Assembly: GCA_022712975.1 (NCBI GenBank)
Contig: JAFLJO010000038.1
Location: 1 to 35,965, forward strand
From: Desulfocapsa sp.
GTDB taxonomy: Bacteria > Desulfobacterota > Desulfobulbia > Desulfobulbales > Desulfocapsaceae
Length of the DNA: 35,965 bases
Direction of reading: 5' to 3'
Each line of letters opens with the position of its first letter. Position 1 is the first letter of the stretch. A program made the position numbers and the translations under genes. Below are positions 17,692 through 25,276 of this stretch, piece after piece. The notes under the pieces were generated by a model. The model saw only the letters and a list, made by a program, of their open reading frames with translations. It did no database searches and was not told where the DNA came from.

Positions 17692-19542
17692 CTAAGCTCC
17701 GCCGGCCTTCTTCTCTTCCAGTTCATCCCAACGTTCATATAGTTTCCCTACGTCCAGTTTAGCCTGCTCAAGATCAGCCCATACTGATTCCAGCAGTTGT
17801 GAATCCATTGCTGTTTCCGAAGCATCCATCAATGCCTGCAGCCGTTCCTGCTCCCCTTCCCCTTCCATTATTTTTTCTTCTATCTGGTCATATTCACGCT
17901 GATCCATATAGGAAAGTTTTCTTGCTTTTTTCTGTTTGTCCTTCTTGGACGTTGAACTGTCCTGTGACGATTTAATTGATCCAGACTTCTCTTTGCGGCG
18001 TTTTTTCAAATCAGCAAGCCACTGCTCATAATCTGCATAAAAAGCTACCCCGCCATTCCCATCAAAGCCAATCACCTGATCACAAACAGAATCCAGCAAA
18101 AACCGATCATGACTTACCAGTACCAGCGCACCGGGAAAATCCAGCAAGCTCTCTTCCAGCACATCGAGAGATGGGATATCAAGATCGTTTGTAGGCTCAT
18201 CAAGCAACAGAATATCTGCGGACTGACGCATCAATCCGGCTATCAGAATACGTGCTTGTTCACCACCGGAAAGCTGCCCGACAGGAGTCTCAAGCTGATC
18301 CGGTCGAAAAAGAAAGCGCTGCGCCCAGGAGACAACATGGATGGAAGAATCCCGAAAGACAATAGAATCCCCATCGGGTGCCAAAGCCCTACGCAGAGTT
18401 ATTTCAGGATTGATGGATTCACGCTTCTGATCAAAACTGACAATTCTCATATCCGGCGCTGTTTCTACCGTCCCTGTATCGGGTTGACATCCATCTCCAC
18501 TGGCGCTTGCAGCAATTATCTGCATAAGGGTTGATTTTCCGCAACCATTTCTTCCCAGCAGCCCTAAACGTGTGCCCGGAGAAAGCACTAGATCAAGATC
18601 AGTAAAAAGAGTTCGGCCTTCATACCCTTTACTGATACCTTTGGCCTCAAGAAGTTTTTTTGTTTTTCTGCCGGTGGAGTCAAAATCAATCCGAACTTGT
18701 TTCACCGAACGGTTTCTGCTTTTAACTTCACTTAAATGACTCTGTAATTTGTGCGCCTCATCAATACGATAACGTGCCTTAGTTGCCCGAGCCTTTGGGC
18801 CACGACTGAGCCACTCTGTTTCACGACGCATTTTATTGGAAAGTCGCTCTTCGAGATTCTGTTGCTGCGCAAGAAACTCGACCCTAGTCTTCAGAAAAGT
18901 AGAATAATTCCCCTGCACTTGTAAGGACCCATCTGGATACACGGATGAAAGCTCAACCAGCCGATTAGTACTATTTTCAAGAACCCGACGATCATGGCTG
19001 ACCAGTAAAAAGGCATCAGGACTTTTGGGCAGAGCACCTGAAAGCATCCTCTCAAGCCAGAGAACCCCTTCAATATCAAGGTGATTTGTAGGCTCATCCA
19101 TAACCAGAATATCAGGCTGTACTACAAAACTCCGGCAAATAGCGAGCCGCTTCCGCCAGCCGCCCGAAAGCAACTCCACAGCAATAGATGTATCAGGAAA
19201 TTCAGCTCTGGATAATAAGGCCTGCACCCTGTTGTAACGTTCGATTTCGTCAAGATTTAAAGAGTCTAGTGCTGCTTCAAGATTTTCAGCAACAGTTGCA
19301 TTTTCCATAAAGTGATCGGCCTGAGCGAGATAAGCTGTGCGTAGCGTTTTTCGACAAAGCACCTGCCCATCATCGGGATCAACGCGACCACAAATAATTT
19401 TTAGCAGAGTAGATTTCCCGCTGCCGTTTGGCCCGATAAGCCCTACACGATCACCCTTATTGATCACAAGATCAATATTTCGAAACAGATTTTGGGAACC
19501 AAAAGATTTCCCCAAAGCCTGACAAACAAGAAGATTAGACAT
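17692..19542 (-). CDS. uup: ABC-F family ATPase, Uup type
   Basis: A soluble protein with two ABC ATPase domains and no membrane domain. Walker A motifs are GPNGSGKS (37-44) and GRNGCGKS (about 333-340); signatures are LSGGWRKRLA and LSGGEQARI; Walker B regions are ILVMDEPTNHLDI and ILLLDEPTNDLDI. A charged linker joins the domains. The C-terminal stretch from about 520 is Lys/Ser-rich and then coiled coil, the extension typical of Uup, which binds DNA and affects tandem-repeat excision and ribosome function. 616 residues agrees with E. coli Uup (about 635). The gene is convergent with the HIT gene, with 13 bp between the stops. Confidence 0.9.
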   Translation of the reverse strand: MSNLLVCQALGKSFGSQNLFRNIDLVINKGDRVGLIGPNGSGKSTLLKIICGRVDPDDGQVLCRKTLRTAYLAQADHFMENATVAENLEAALDSLNLDEIERYNRVQALLSRAEFPDTSIAVELLSGGWRKRLAICRSFVVQPDILVMDEPTNHLDIEGVLWLERMLSGALPKSPDAFLLVSHDRRVLENSTNRLVELSSVYPDGSLQVQGNYSTFLKTRVEFLAQQQNLEERLSNKMRRETEWLSRGPKARATKARYRIDEAHKLQSHLSEVKSRNRSVKQVRIDFDSTGRKTKKLLEAKGISKGYEGRTLFTDLDLVLSPGTRLGLLGRNGCGKSTLMQIIAASASGDGCQPDTGTVETAPDMRIVSFDQKRESINPEITLRRALAPDGDSIVFRDSSIHVVSWAQRFLFRPDQLETPVGQLSGGEQARILIAGLMRQSADILLLDEPTNDLDIPSLDVLEESLLDFPGALVLVSHDRFLLDSVCDQVIGFDGNGGVAFYADYEQWLADLKKRRKEKSGSIKSSQDSSTSKKDKQKKARKLSYMDQREYDQIEEKIMEGEGEQERLQALMDASETAMDSQLLESVWADLEQAKLDVGKLYERWDELEEKKAGGA

Positions 19543-19741
19543 AATAAATACTCAAATAATAGATTTATTTGGAAACAGGGTTGGATATAATAGCCCAAGT
19601 ACCCATTTCTTATTGAATTTAAGGGAATTTATGAGTATAACAGTTTATAGTTGGGTAAAATAGTACATAAATGATTTTAGGCAAACTTTCACCTCCCCTC
19701 TCCCAAAACCTTGCATATACATTAAAAATAATCAAATCGCA

Positions 19742-20719
19742 ATGAGTGACCGTTTACATATCATTATTTCTGGAGATGAGGCTAAAACACGACGCCTTCT
19801 CTTGTCCAAACGCAAAGTGCAGATTTTTTTATTTGCAACTATTTCACTTTTTATCGCTTTAAATGTTATCAGTTATAATAACTTCCATATTATTCCCTCC
19901 AATAAAGCCTTAAACAACCAGATAACTCTGCTTAACAATCAACTCAAGGAAAGTCTCCTTGTTAAGGAAAACCTGACTCTGCAGGTACAGGATCTCCAGG
20001 ATCTGAATACTAAACAGGTAAATATTTTCCAGCAGGAAAAAGATGTCCTTCTCAACAGCGCTGTTACTGAGCTTGAAGAACGGAGCAACCTGATTGAACG
20101 TATCATAAGTAATATTGGTGTCGATATTAAAGAGATCCCCAAAAGGAGCAACAACTCCGGCGGCCCTTTTATCGCCCCAAAAGATTCCATCAGCCAAGAA
20201 CTTCTTTTCCGTTCTAATTACTACATGGAAACAATTAATTTTCTTCCATTGGGACACCCCACACCCGGTATTGTCACGTCCCGATTTGGTAATCGTATCG
20301 ATCCTTTCAATGGAAAAAAAGCATTTCATGCCGGCATTGACGTTGGAGGACCCTATGGTCAGAAAATCGTGGCAACAGCCGATGGAATTGTAACAAGATC
20401 CTTTTTTAACGGAAATTATGGCCAATATATTGAAATATGCCATGGCAATAGATATAGCACCAGATTTGCCCATCTGCAGAAACGTCTTGTTAAACGTGGA
20501 GAAAAAATCAAACGAGGCCAAACCATTGGAACTTTGGGCAACAGCGGTCGCTCCACCGGCCCTCACCTCCATTACGAAGTACGTCTCAATAAAAAACCGA
20601 TTAACCCTGGTAAATTTATGCAGGTTGACAAACTGATTCGCCCCCCCACCATAAAACTTCGTGCGCAAAAGATTCTGAAGATCAAGCACAGGCGAGTTGT
20701 CGCGAAAAAAACATCCTGA
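19742..20719 (+). CDS. M23-family peptidase with N-terminal membrane anchor
   Basis: A probable peptidoglycan endopeptidase or regulator facing the periplasm. After a short cytoplasmic Arg/Lys-rich tail there is one membrane helix (about 28-45), a coiled coil (about 55-135) and a LytM/M23 domain (about 175-290). Zinc-binding motifs are intact: HAGIDVG with Asp four residues later, FAHL and HLHYEV, so it should be catalytic. The tail is strongly basic. A bactofilin gene follows 29 bp downstream, a pairing known from several bacteria in which bactofilin scaffolds localise M23 enzymes during cell shaping. Confidence 0.92.
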   Translation: MSDRLHIIISGDEAKTRRLLLSKRKVQIFLFATISLFIALNVISYNNFHIIPSNKALNNQITLLNNQLKESLLVKENLTLQVQDLQDLNTKQVNIFQQEKDVLLNSAVTELEERSNLIERIISNIGVDIKEIPKRSNNSGGPFIAPKDSISQELLFRSNYYMETINFLPLGHPTPGIVTSRFGNRIDPFNGKKAFHAGIDVGGPYGQKIVATADGIVTRSFFNGNYGQYIEICHGNRYSTRFAHLQKRLVKRGEKIKRGQTIGTLGNSGRSTGPHLHYEVRLNKKPINPGKFMQVDKLIRPPTIKLRAQKILKIKHRRVVAKKTS

Positions 20720-20748
20720 ACTCAACTATTCTCAAAATTAAGATATCT

Positions 20749-21177
20749 ATGTTTAACAAAAAAAACAGTTTTGACCAGGACAGTAAGAAGGCTGAAAAAG
20801 AAGCCATTTCTTCAATCATCGATACCAAAATGGTTATGAAGGGAGAGTTACTCTTTGAAGGAAAGGCCAGAATCGACGGTACAATTGAAGGAAACATCAA
20901 AGGGGAACACCTCATCCTGAGTGAGGGGGGAAAAATAACAGGTGATGTTCAAGTATCAACATTTGTCTGCCATGGTACTCTTGAGGGAAATATCAAATCC
21001 AGTATACTCACGGCCCGGAAAACATGTCAAATCCATGGACGCATCGAAAGTAATAACCTCAATGTGGAACCCGGTGCAAAATTGGACGGAGAGATAAAAG
21101 TGGCAGCTCAAGACCTTCATCTGATAAGTGACAAAAGCAGTAGTACAGCGATTAAGAGCCAAACAGCCAATGGCTGA
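20749..21177 (+). CDS. Bactofilin family cytoskeletal protein
   Basis: A 142-residue bactofilin that should polymerise into filaments at the inner membrane without nucleotide. A short charged N-terminal tail (1-20) is followed by the beta-helical DUF583 core, recognisable by Gly-spaced turns such as ARIDGTIEGNIKG, GGKITGDVQVS, CHGTLEGNIKS, QIHGRIESNNL and PGAKLDGEIKV. The C-terminal tail is short and polar. The upstream M23 peptidase is the likely partner, giving a cell-shape module. Confidence 0.93.
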   Translation: MFNKKNSFDQDSKKAEKEAISSIIDTKMVMKGELLFEGKARIDGTIEGNIKGEHLILSEGGKITGDVQVSTFVCHGTLEGNIKSSILTARKTCQIHGRIESNNLNVEPGAKLDGEIKVAAQDLHLISDKSSSTAIKSQTANG

Positions 21178-21188
21178 TTAATTAATTT

Positions 21189-21437
21189 ATGCAGCCAACA
21201 AACGACCTGCCAACTCCTGCCAATCGAATCACCTGCCCTGAATGCGGCAACGATGAAGAGTTTTACGAAATTGCAGAAAATGCTGTCATCACTACCCTGT
21301 ACACTCAAAATGATGATGGCAGCTTCACACCTGAAGAAGACACATCACAGATACTGGGTGATATAAAACTCATCTGTGGGCAGTGTCAAAGAAATCTTTC
21401 CATGTTCCATCAACGATTTTCGGAAATGCTCTTTTGA
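21189..21437 (+). CDS. Small zinc-ribbon-like protein of unknown function
   Basis: An 82-residue acidic protein with two CXXC pairs, Cys16/Cys19 (CPEC) and Cys63/Cys66 (CGQC), spaced as in a zinc ribbon. The middle (NDDGSFTPEEDTSQILGD) is an acidic loop. It starts 11 bp after the bactofilin stop and its end meets or overlaps the start of the ATP-grasp gene, so it is probably part of the same operon. I cannot assign a function. Confidence 0.72.
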   Translation: MQPTNDLPTPANRITCPECGNDEEFYEIAENAVITTLYTQNDDGSFTPEEDTSQILGDIKLICGQCQRNLSMFHQRFSEMLF

Positions 21438-22198
21438 CGAACCTTGCCCGCGTCATCACAAAAAACAACGAACTCCCCGAACTCTTTCACACACTCGCCG
21501 CAGGAGATATCATTGCCTGCAGACTTCGCCTTAAATACGAAGAAGAACATTTACTTCTTGATCTTGTTGAACGTGGTGTGCTGCTGATTCCTTCTGCCAC
21601 CTCACAACTTGCCAGCCGTTCCAAAACCTTTCAAGCCCGTTTATTAGCCCCTTATATGATTCCTCAAACGGTGGTCATATACGACATCCATGGCTTACTC
21701 GACACAGTTTCACTCTTTGGCCATCACGGTGTGGGAGAGGTTGTGTTGAAACATGATCGTAAAAATGCAGGACTCGGTATTCACCTGTATAGAAATATAG
21801 AGGATGTCTACAATCAGGCAGCAAATAACTCCATTCCATACCCCTTTGTTATTCAGCCTTTTGTAGCTGATAGCCGCGATATTCGAGTTATTATCCTTGA
21901 CGACTACACTGAGGCCTACGAACGGCAAAATCCTGATAATTTCCGTAACAATCTCCACTGCGGCGGTGATGCTGAGGTGTTTCAGCTAAATGCAGCACAG
22001 CTTGCTCTCTGCAATGCAATCATGAAACGTGCATCATTTCCCTATGCACATCTGGATCTGATGATTACTGAAAAAAACGAGGTATACCTTGCTGAGATAA
22101 ATTTACGGGGCGGAATTCGTGGAGCTGTCATTGATCCAAGTAGTTATCAAAAGAAGGTTGAAGCTATTGATAAAAAACTTCTTCTTGAAAAACTGTAG
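21383..22198 (+). CDS. RimK-like ATP-grasp protein
   Basis: An ATP-grasp ligase-fold protein of up to 271 residues, of the RimK/glutathione-synthetase-like group. Landmarks are VGEVVLKHDRKNAGLGIHLY (the ATP-binding lysine and flexible loop), FVIQPFVADSRDIRVIILDD, and the metal-binding end HLDLMITEKNEVYLAEINLRGGIRGA. Members join a carboxylate to an amine using ATP; the substrate is unknown. The start is uncertain: GTG at 21383 overlaps the zinc-ribbon gene by 55 bp, whereas TTG at 21434 overlaps its stop (TTGA) as in coupled genes and gives 254 residues. It closes the M23-bactofilin group. Confidence 0.82.
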   Translation: MSKKSFHVPSTIFGNALLTNLARVITKNNELPELFHTLAAGDIIACRLRLKYEEEHLLLDLVERGVLLIPSATSQLASRSKTFQARLLAPYMIPQTVVIYDIHGLLDTVSLFGHHGVGEVVLKHDRKNAGLGIHLYRNIEDVYNQAANNSIPYPFVIQPFVADSRDIRVIILDDYTEAYERQNPDNFRNNLHCGGDAEVFQLNAAQLALCNAIMKRASFPYAHLDLMITEKNEVYLAEINLRGGIRGAVIDPSSYQKKVEAIDKKLLLEKL

Positions 22199-22215
22199 CC
22201 ATATACACTTTGAGT

Positions 22216-22320
22216 AAGAATATGATGCCCTGCGGGCAGAAGGTATTCGGTGTTCGGTATGCGGTTTTCGGCAAGCGACATAGGAACAACTCCCACAGAA
22301 ACTTTGATTTCCCGATACAT
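22216..22320 (-). repeat. Interspersed repeat, copy 2 (full, minus strand)
   Basis: Read on the minus strand, this copy has the conserved block starting ATGTATCGGGAAATCAAAG, then the heptamers CGAAAAC, CGCATAC, CGAACAC and CGAATAC, then a TGCCC-GCA-GGGCA hairpin. It is nearly identical to 25026-25130. A separate 18-bp imperfect palindrome (22331-22348, CACCTCACCGGTGCGGTG) lies just outside its 5' end. Confidence 0.88.
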
Positions 22321-22360
22321 TAGGATAGGCCACCTCACCGGTGCGGTGCCGAGCAGTTAT

Positions 22361-22404
22361 AAAAAAAAAGGCGTTATTTCCAAATTGGAAATAACGCCTT
22401 TTTT
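22361..22404. terminator. Bidirectional rho-independent terminator
   Basis: A perfect 12-bp stem, GGCGTTATTTCC (22370-22381) with its complement (22387-22398), has a 5-base AAATT loop. It is flanked by an A-tract on the left and TTTTTT on the right, so it works in both directions. It sits between the convergent ATP-grasp and dsrC genes. Confidence 0.93.
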
Positions 22405-22530
22405 ATGACTCGCTAAAACGCTAACACCGGCGTTGAACAGTAAGCCGGAATAAGTACCTTCACCAAATTCTTTCGAAGTCTACGCTTATCTCAAAAAAAA
22501 AGAATTTATAAGATACTAATCAGTTATGAA

Positions 22531-22851
22531 TTATACACAACCGGTAGGTTTAGGAAGACCAGCCATTTTACAAGCACCTTTACCAGGTCCCGATGGGAAC
22601 AGCTCGTAGATTCTTTTCAGAGGGAACCCTGTGGTTTTAGAAAGAATACGTACCATTGGAGCAATACCGTTTTTCTTGTAGTACTCACGAAGGGCATCAA
22701 TTACTTTGTGATGCTCATCGGTAAGCTCAGAAATACCCTCAACACTTTTTACGTAATCAATCCAATCGTCATTCATGTCATCCATACCGTTAAGCAGGAA
22801 TCCATCTTCATCACAGTTATAGCTGTTACCATTGTGTTCTATTGTAGGCAT
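22531..22851 (-). CDS. dsrC: DsrC, sulfur-carrier protein of dissimilatory sulfite reduction
   Basis: DsrC takes sulfur from dissimilatory sulfite reductase DsrAB as a trisulfide between its two C-terminal cysteines, which is then reduced by the DsrMKJOP membrane complex. The 106 residues match the family. The mobile arm is complete: Cys94 in KGACKMAG and Cys105 in KPTGCV, 11 residues apart. TusE proteins keep only the last Cys, so this is a true DsrC rather than a tRNA-thiolation relay. GGAGG lies about 7 bases before the ATG. It is a single-gene unit with its own likely promoter (22917-22945) and terminator, separate from dsrAB as usual. Confidence 0.96.
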   Translation of the reverse strand: MPTIEHNGNSYNCDEDGFLLNGMDDMNDDWIDYVKSVEGISELTDEHHKVIDALREYYKKNGIAPMVRILSKTTGFPLKRIYELFPSGPGKGACKMAGLPKPTGCV

Positions 22852-23291
22852 CTTAATCCTCCGTAAAAATATTGTTTGTGGCTTTCACCGTTTCTGTTTC
22901 TAAGGCAATGACAGCCTAATTACTATACACAAGTTAGTTTGTCAAGTGAATGAGTCATCATTTTCTCCAGTCAGGTCATCCATTATCTGGCTAAAAAAAA
23001 CTGTGCTTATTTTTCAAGTTACTCAACCTCCTTAACAAAATAATTGCATTTAACCCGGAAACAATTGAATACATTTGTTCCTCAATTTCCTGTAGGCTTT
23101 TCTGAAATAAAAAATAGGGATATAATTTAAATGGTTGCACAATACTTTTGCGCATCGTTTTTCCTTGCATAGCCTTCACGAAAAAGGTAGGTTTTTCCTA
23201 TTATAAATGTCTGTATTCTTTTTCCAGATTCCAACTTAAGGAACGTCATTCAACTCTTTTATTAAAAAAAACCCCATACAGAGAAATTAAC
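22852..23291. other. Divergent intergenic region between dsrC and the PpiD-like gene
   Basis: An AT-rich gap of about 440 bp that should hold both promoters. Only the dsrC promoter candidate is visible. A GTG-started 62-codon frame on the minus strand (22991-23179) has no homology I recognise and no good ribosome site; I do not call it a gene. Confidence 0.5.
22917..22945 (-). promoter_or_regulatory. Likely promoter of dsrC
   Basis: On the minus strand, a perfect TTGACA (22940-22945) is followed after 17 bp by TAATTA (22917-22922), a weak -10 match. It would give a leader of about 60 nt before dsrC. Confidence 0.45.
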
Positions 23292-24773
23292 ATGCTGCAA
23301 ATTTTCCGTGACAAGTCGCAATCTCTATTTATTCAAGCCATCGTGCTGGTTATTGTCCTCGTTTTTGTCTTCTGGGGGGTCGGTGCCAATATGATGGACA
23401 CTCGTGAAGCTGCCATAGTCGTTAATGATGAAGAAATCAGCTTGCAAGAATATCAACGCGTCTACGACCAGTTGCTCTCCAGCTATCGCCAGCAATTTGG
23501 TGGATCTGTTCCCGAAGAACTCCTGAAAAATCTCGGTTTATCTGCCCAGGCAAAAAATCAGCTTATCCAGGAAACTCTTTTACGCCAAGGTGCCGTATCC
23601 ATGGGACTCCTTGTTTCTGAACCTGAGGTTCAGAGGGATATACAGGAAATGGTTCAGTTTCAGGAAAACGATTCTTTCAATATGGAAAGATACAAAGCCC
23701 TTCTTGCCTCCAACCGGCTCACGCCCCATCAATACGAAGCCTCAAGGCGTGTTGAAATGCTCTCAGCCAAGGGAGTTCAGGCAATTGGAAACTTTGCCAC
23801 AACGGTTACAGATGCTGAAATCAGTGATCTGTATCAACAGGTGAAAGAAAAAATCAGCCTTAATTTTGCTAAAATCAGCCCTGTAAATTTCAAAGATGGA
23901 GTTGTCATCGAAGAAGAAGCATTGGTATCATGGTTTGATCAGAATAAAGATACTTACAAAACCGCCCCACAGGTTCAACTCAAGTTTCTGTCCTTTCCCT
24001 ACAGCGCTGATGCAGTTTCCAAAGATATGGATGAGAGCAAAGCCCGCACTCTCGTTTTTCAAAAAGCAAATAATGCCTACGAAGGAATTATTTCTGCCGG
24101 GAGCCTCCAGGAATATGCAAGACTTCATCCAGAGGCTGTTATCCTGGAAACTGAATTCTTCTCCCATAAAACACCACCAGACAATCTTGATAAGGCACCA
24201 GCTGTTCAAAACAAAGCATTTTCTCTGAAAGCCGGTGAACTCAGTTCGCTGATCGAATCTTCATTTGGATACTCCATTTTGTATGCACAAGCTGTGCAGG
24301 CACCTGAGATTCCAGCAATGGAGACTGTTCGTGATCAGGTCACAGCAGATTACAAAACGGCTCAAGCAAAAATTCTTGCCCTAAAAAAGAGTGCAGAGAT
24401 ACTTTCAGAACTGAAAGAGGGCGCTGTTTTTGCTGATCTTGGTAAGACAAATACTATTGAAATCAAGCAGGCAACACTCTCAAGAAGTTCTGTAGGCGAA
24501 GAAACGAACGGATTCCCCTCAAGTCTGCTTATGGATGTTTTTTCATTGAGCAGTATGAAGCCTCTACCAGAAGAACCTGCGACTGTTGGAGAATATTTTT
24601 ACCTGTATCAATTTACAGAAAGAATATTGCCAGATCCAGCGGGCATGACAGATGAAGAAAAAGAACAATATAGAGCTCACATTCTCAGTGCAAAGCAGGA
24701 ACGGATTCTTATTGCATGGTTACGCCATCAGGAAAAAACAGCAGATATTCGTACCTACAAAAATATACAGTAA
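23292..24773 (+). CDS. PpiD-like membrane-anchored peptidyl-prolyl isomerase / chaperone
   Basis: A 493-residue periplasmic folding factor tethered to the inner membrane near the Sec exit. The start MLQIFRDKSQSLFIQAIVLV followed by FVFWGVGANM gives the single N-terminal anchor typical of PpiD (about 13-33). A SurA-like N-domain follows (VVNDEEISLQEYQRVYDQLL, about 45-190), then a degenerate parvulin domain (about 225-345) with FSLKAGELSSLIESSFGYSILY, and a C-terminal region. E. coli PpiD has 623 residues. The ATG at 23292 is preferred; the open frame upstream to 23148 would put a basic stretch before the anchor. It is the second SurA-class protein in the window. Confidence 0.88.
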   Translation: MLQIFRDKSQSLFIQAIVLVIVLVFVFWGVGANMMDTREAAIVVNDEEISLQEYQRVYDQLLSSYRQQFGGSVPEELLKNLGLSAQAKNQLIQETLLRQGAVSMGLLVSEPEVQRDIQEMVQFQENDSFNMERYKALLASNRLTPHQYEASRRVEMLSAKGVQAIGNFATTVTDAEISDLYQQVKEKISLNFAKISPVNFKDGVVIEEEALVSWFDQNKDTYKTAPQVQLKFLSFPYSADAVSKDMDESKARTLVFQKANNAYEGIISAGSLQEYARLHPEAVILETEFFSHKTPPDNLDKAPAVQNKAFSLKAGELSSLIESSFGYSILYAQAVQAPEIPAMETVRDQVTADYKTAQAKILALKKSAEILSELKEGAVFADLGKTNTIEIKQATLSRSSVGEETNGFPSSLLMDVFSLSSMKPLPEEPATVGEYFYLYQFTERILPDPAGMTDEEKEQYRAHILSAKQERILIAWLRHQEKTADIRTYKNIQ

Positions 24774-24877
24774 ACCTTGCTATTCCAGACCTCGCAAAAC
24801 ATTGGATGTAGCATTTGATTTATAAGCGGCTTTACAGCATGATCGATCAAAGTTGGACAAGCGCCGGTCTGCGTTTT

Positions 24878-24939
24878 CAGTGTTCAGTTTTCAGTTACTG
24901 AACACTGATACCTTCTGCCCGCAGGGCATTATGCTCAAG
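24878..24939 (+). repeat. Hairpin plus 3' module of the interspersed repeat (partial copy)
   Basis: CAGTGTTCAG (24878-24887) and CTGAACACTG (24898-24907) form a perfect 10-bp stem with a 10-base loop. It runs straight into GATACCTTCTGCCCGCAGGG, identical to the end of the full repeat copies. Thus the heptamer section is replaced by a different ACTGAAA/ACTGAAC-type heptamer run while the terminal hairpin is kept. Confidence 0.78.
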
Positions 24940-25025
24940 TTATTTTGTGTACGTGCCTTATTGCCCCAGTCAATTTTATTCACCTTCTGAGCAAGATCCC
25001 GACAGATCCAACGTCCCCTATTTCA

Positions 25026-25130
25026 ATGTATCGGAAAATCAAAGTTTCTGTGGGAGTTGTTCCTATGTTACTTGCCGAAAACCGCATACCGAATACCGAA
25101 TACCTTCTGCCCGCAGGGCATCATGTTCAA
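25026..25130 (+). repeat. Interspersed repeat, copy 3 (full)
   Basis: The cleanest plus-strand copy: a conserved 5' block of about 55 bp, then heptamers CGAAAAC, CGCATAC, CGAATAC, CGAATAC, then CTTC and the TGCCC-GCA-GGGCA hairpin ending CATCATGTTCA. About 100 bp upstream is the partial copy at 24907-24939. Confidence 0.9.
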
Positions 25131-25276
25131 ACGAAACAATGGAATCGCTGGATATCCTTTCATTTATTTTCCATACATGATATGGTAAGAAGTTCGTTTC
25201 AGCCTGCTCGATGCAGGTTCCATGGTTTATCTCTTTCGAGGGTTAGGCTTTAAACTGTTGCACCCCCATAAATACA

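Larger units (their letters stand above)
24774..25276. other. Repeat-rich intergenic region before the SNF2 gene
   Basis: About 500 bp without a convincing gene. It contains a perfect 10-bp inverted repeat (24878-24907), a partial and a full copy of the interspersed repeat, and unassigned sequence in between. The short frames seen here are created by the repeat. No strong promoter for the SNF2 gene is evident. Confidence 0.6.

Noticed and set aside
19910..20725. 271-codon open frame on the minus strand
   Set aside because: It is antisense to the M23 peptidase gene, which has intact zinc motifs; it is a codon-bias shadow.
22991..23179. 62-codon frame on the minus strand upstream of dsrC
   Set aside because: It has a GTG start, no good ribosome site, no recognisable family, and lies where both divergent promoters must be.
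25026..25130. CRISPR array
   Set aside because: The short heptamers are contiguous and degenerate, without spacers, and no cas genes are present.
24945..25253. Short ORFs of about 100 codons before the SNF2 gene
   Set aside because: They are produced by the interspersed repeat and unassigned flanking sequence; there is no ribosome site.
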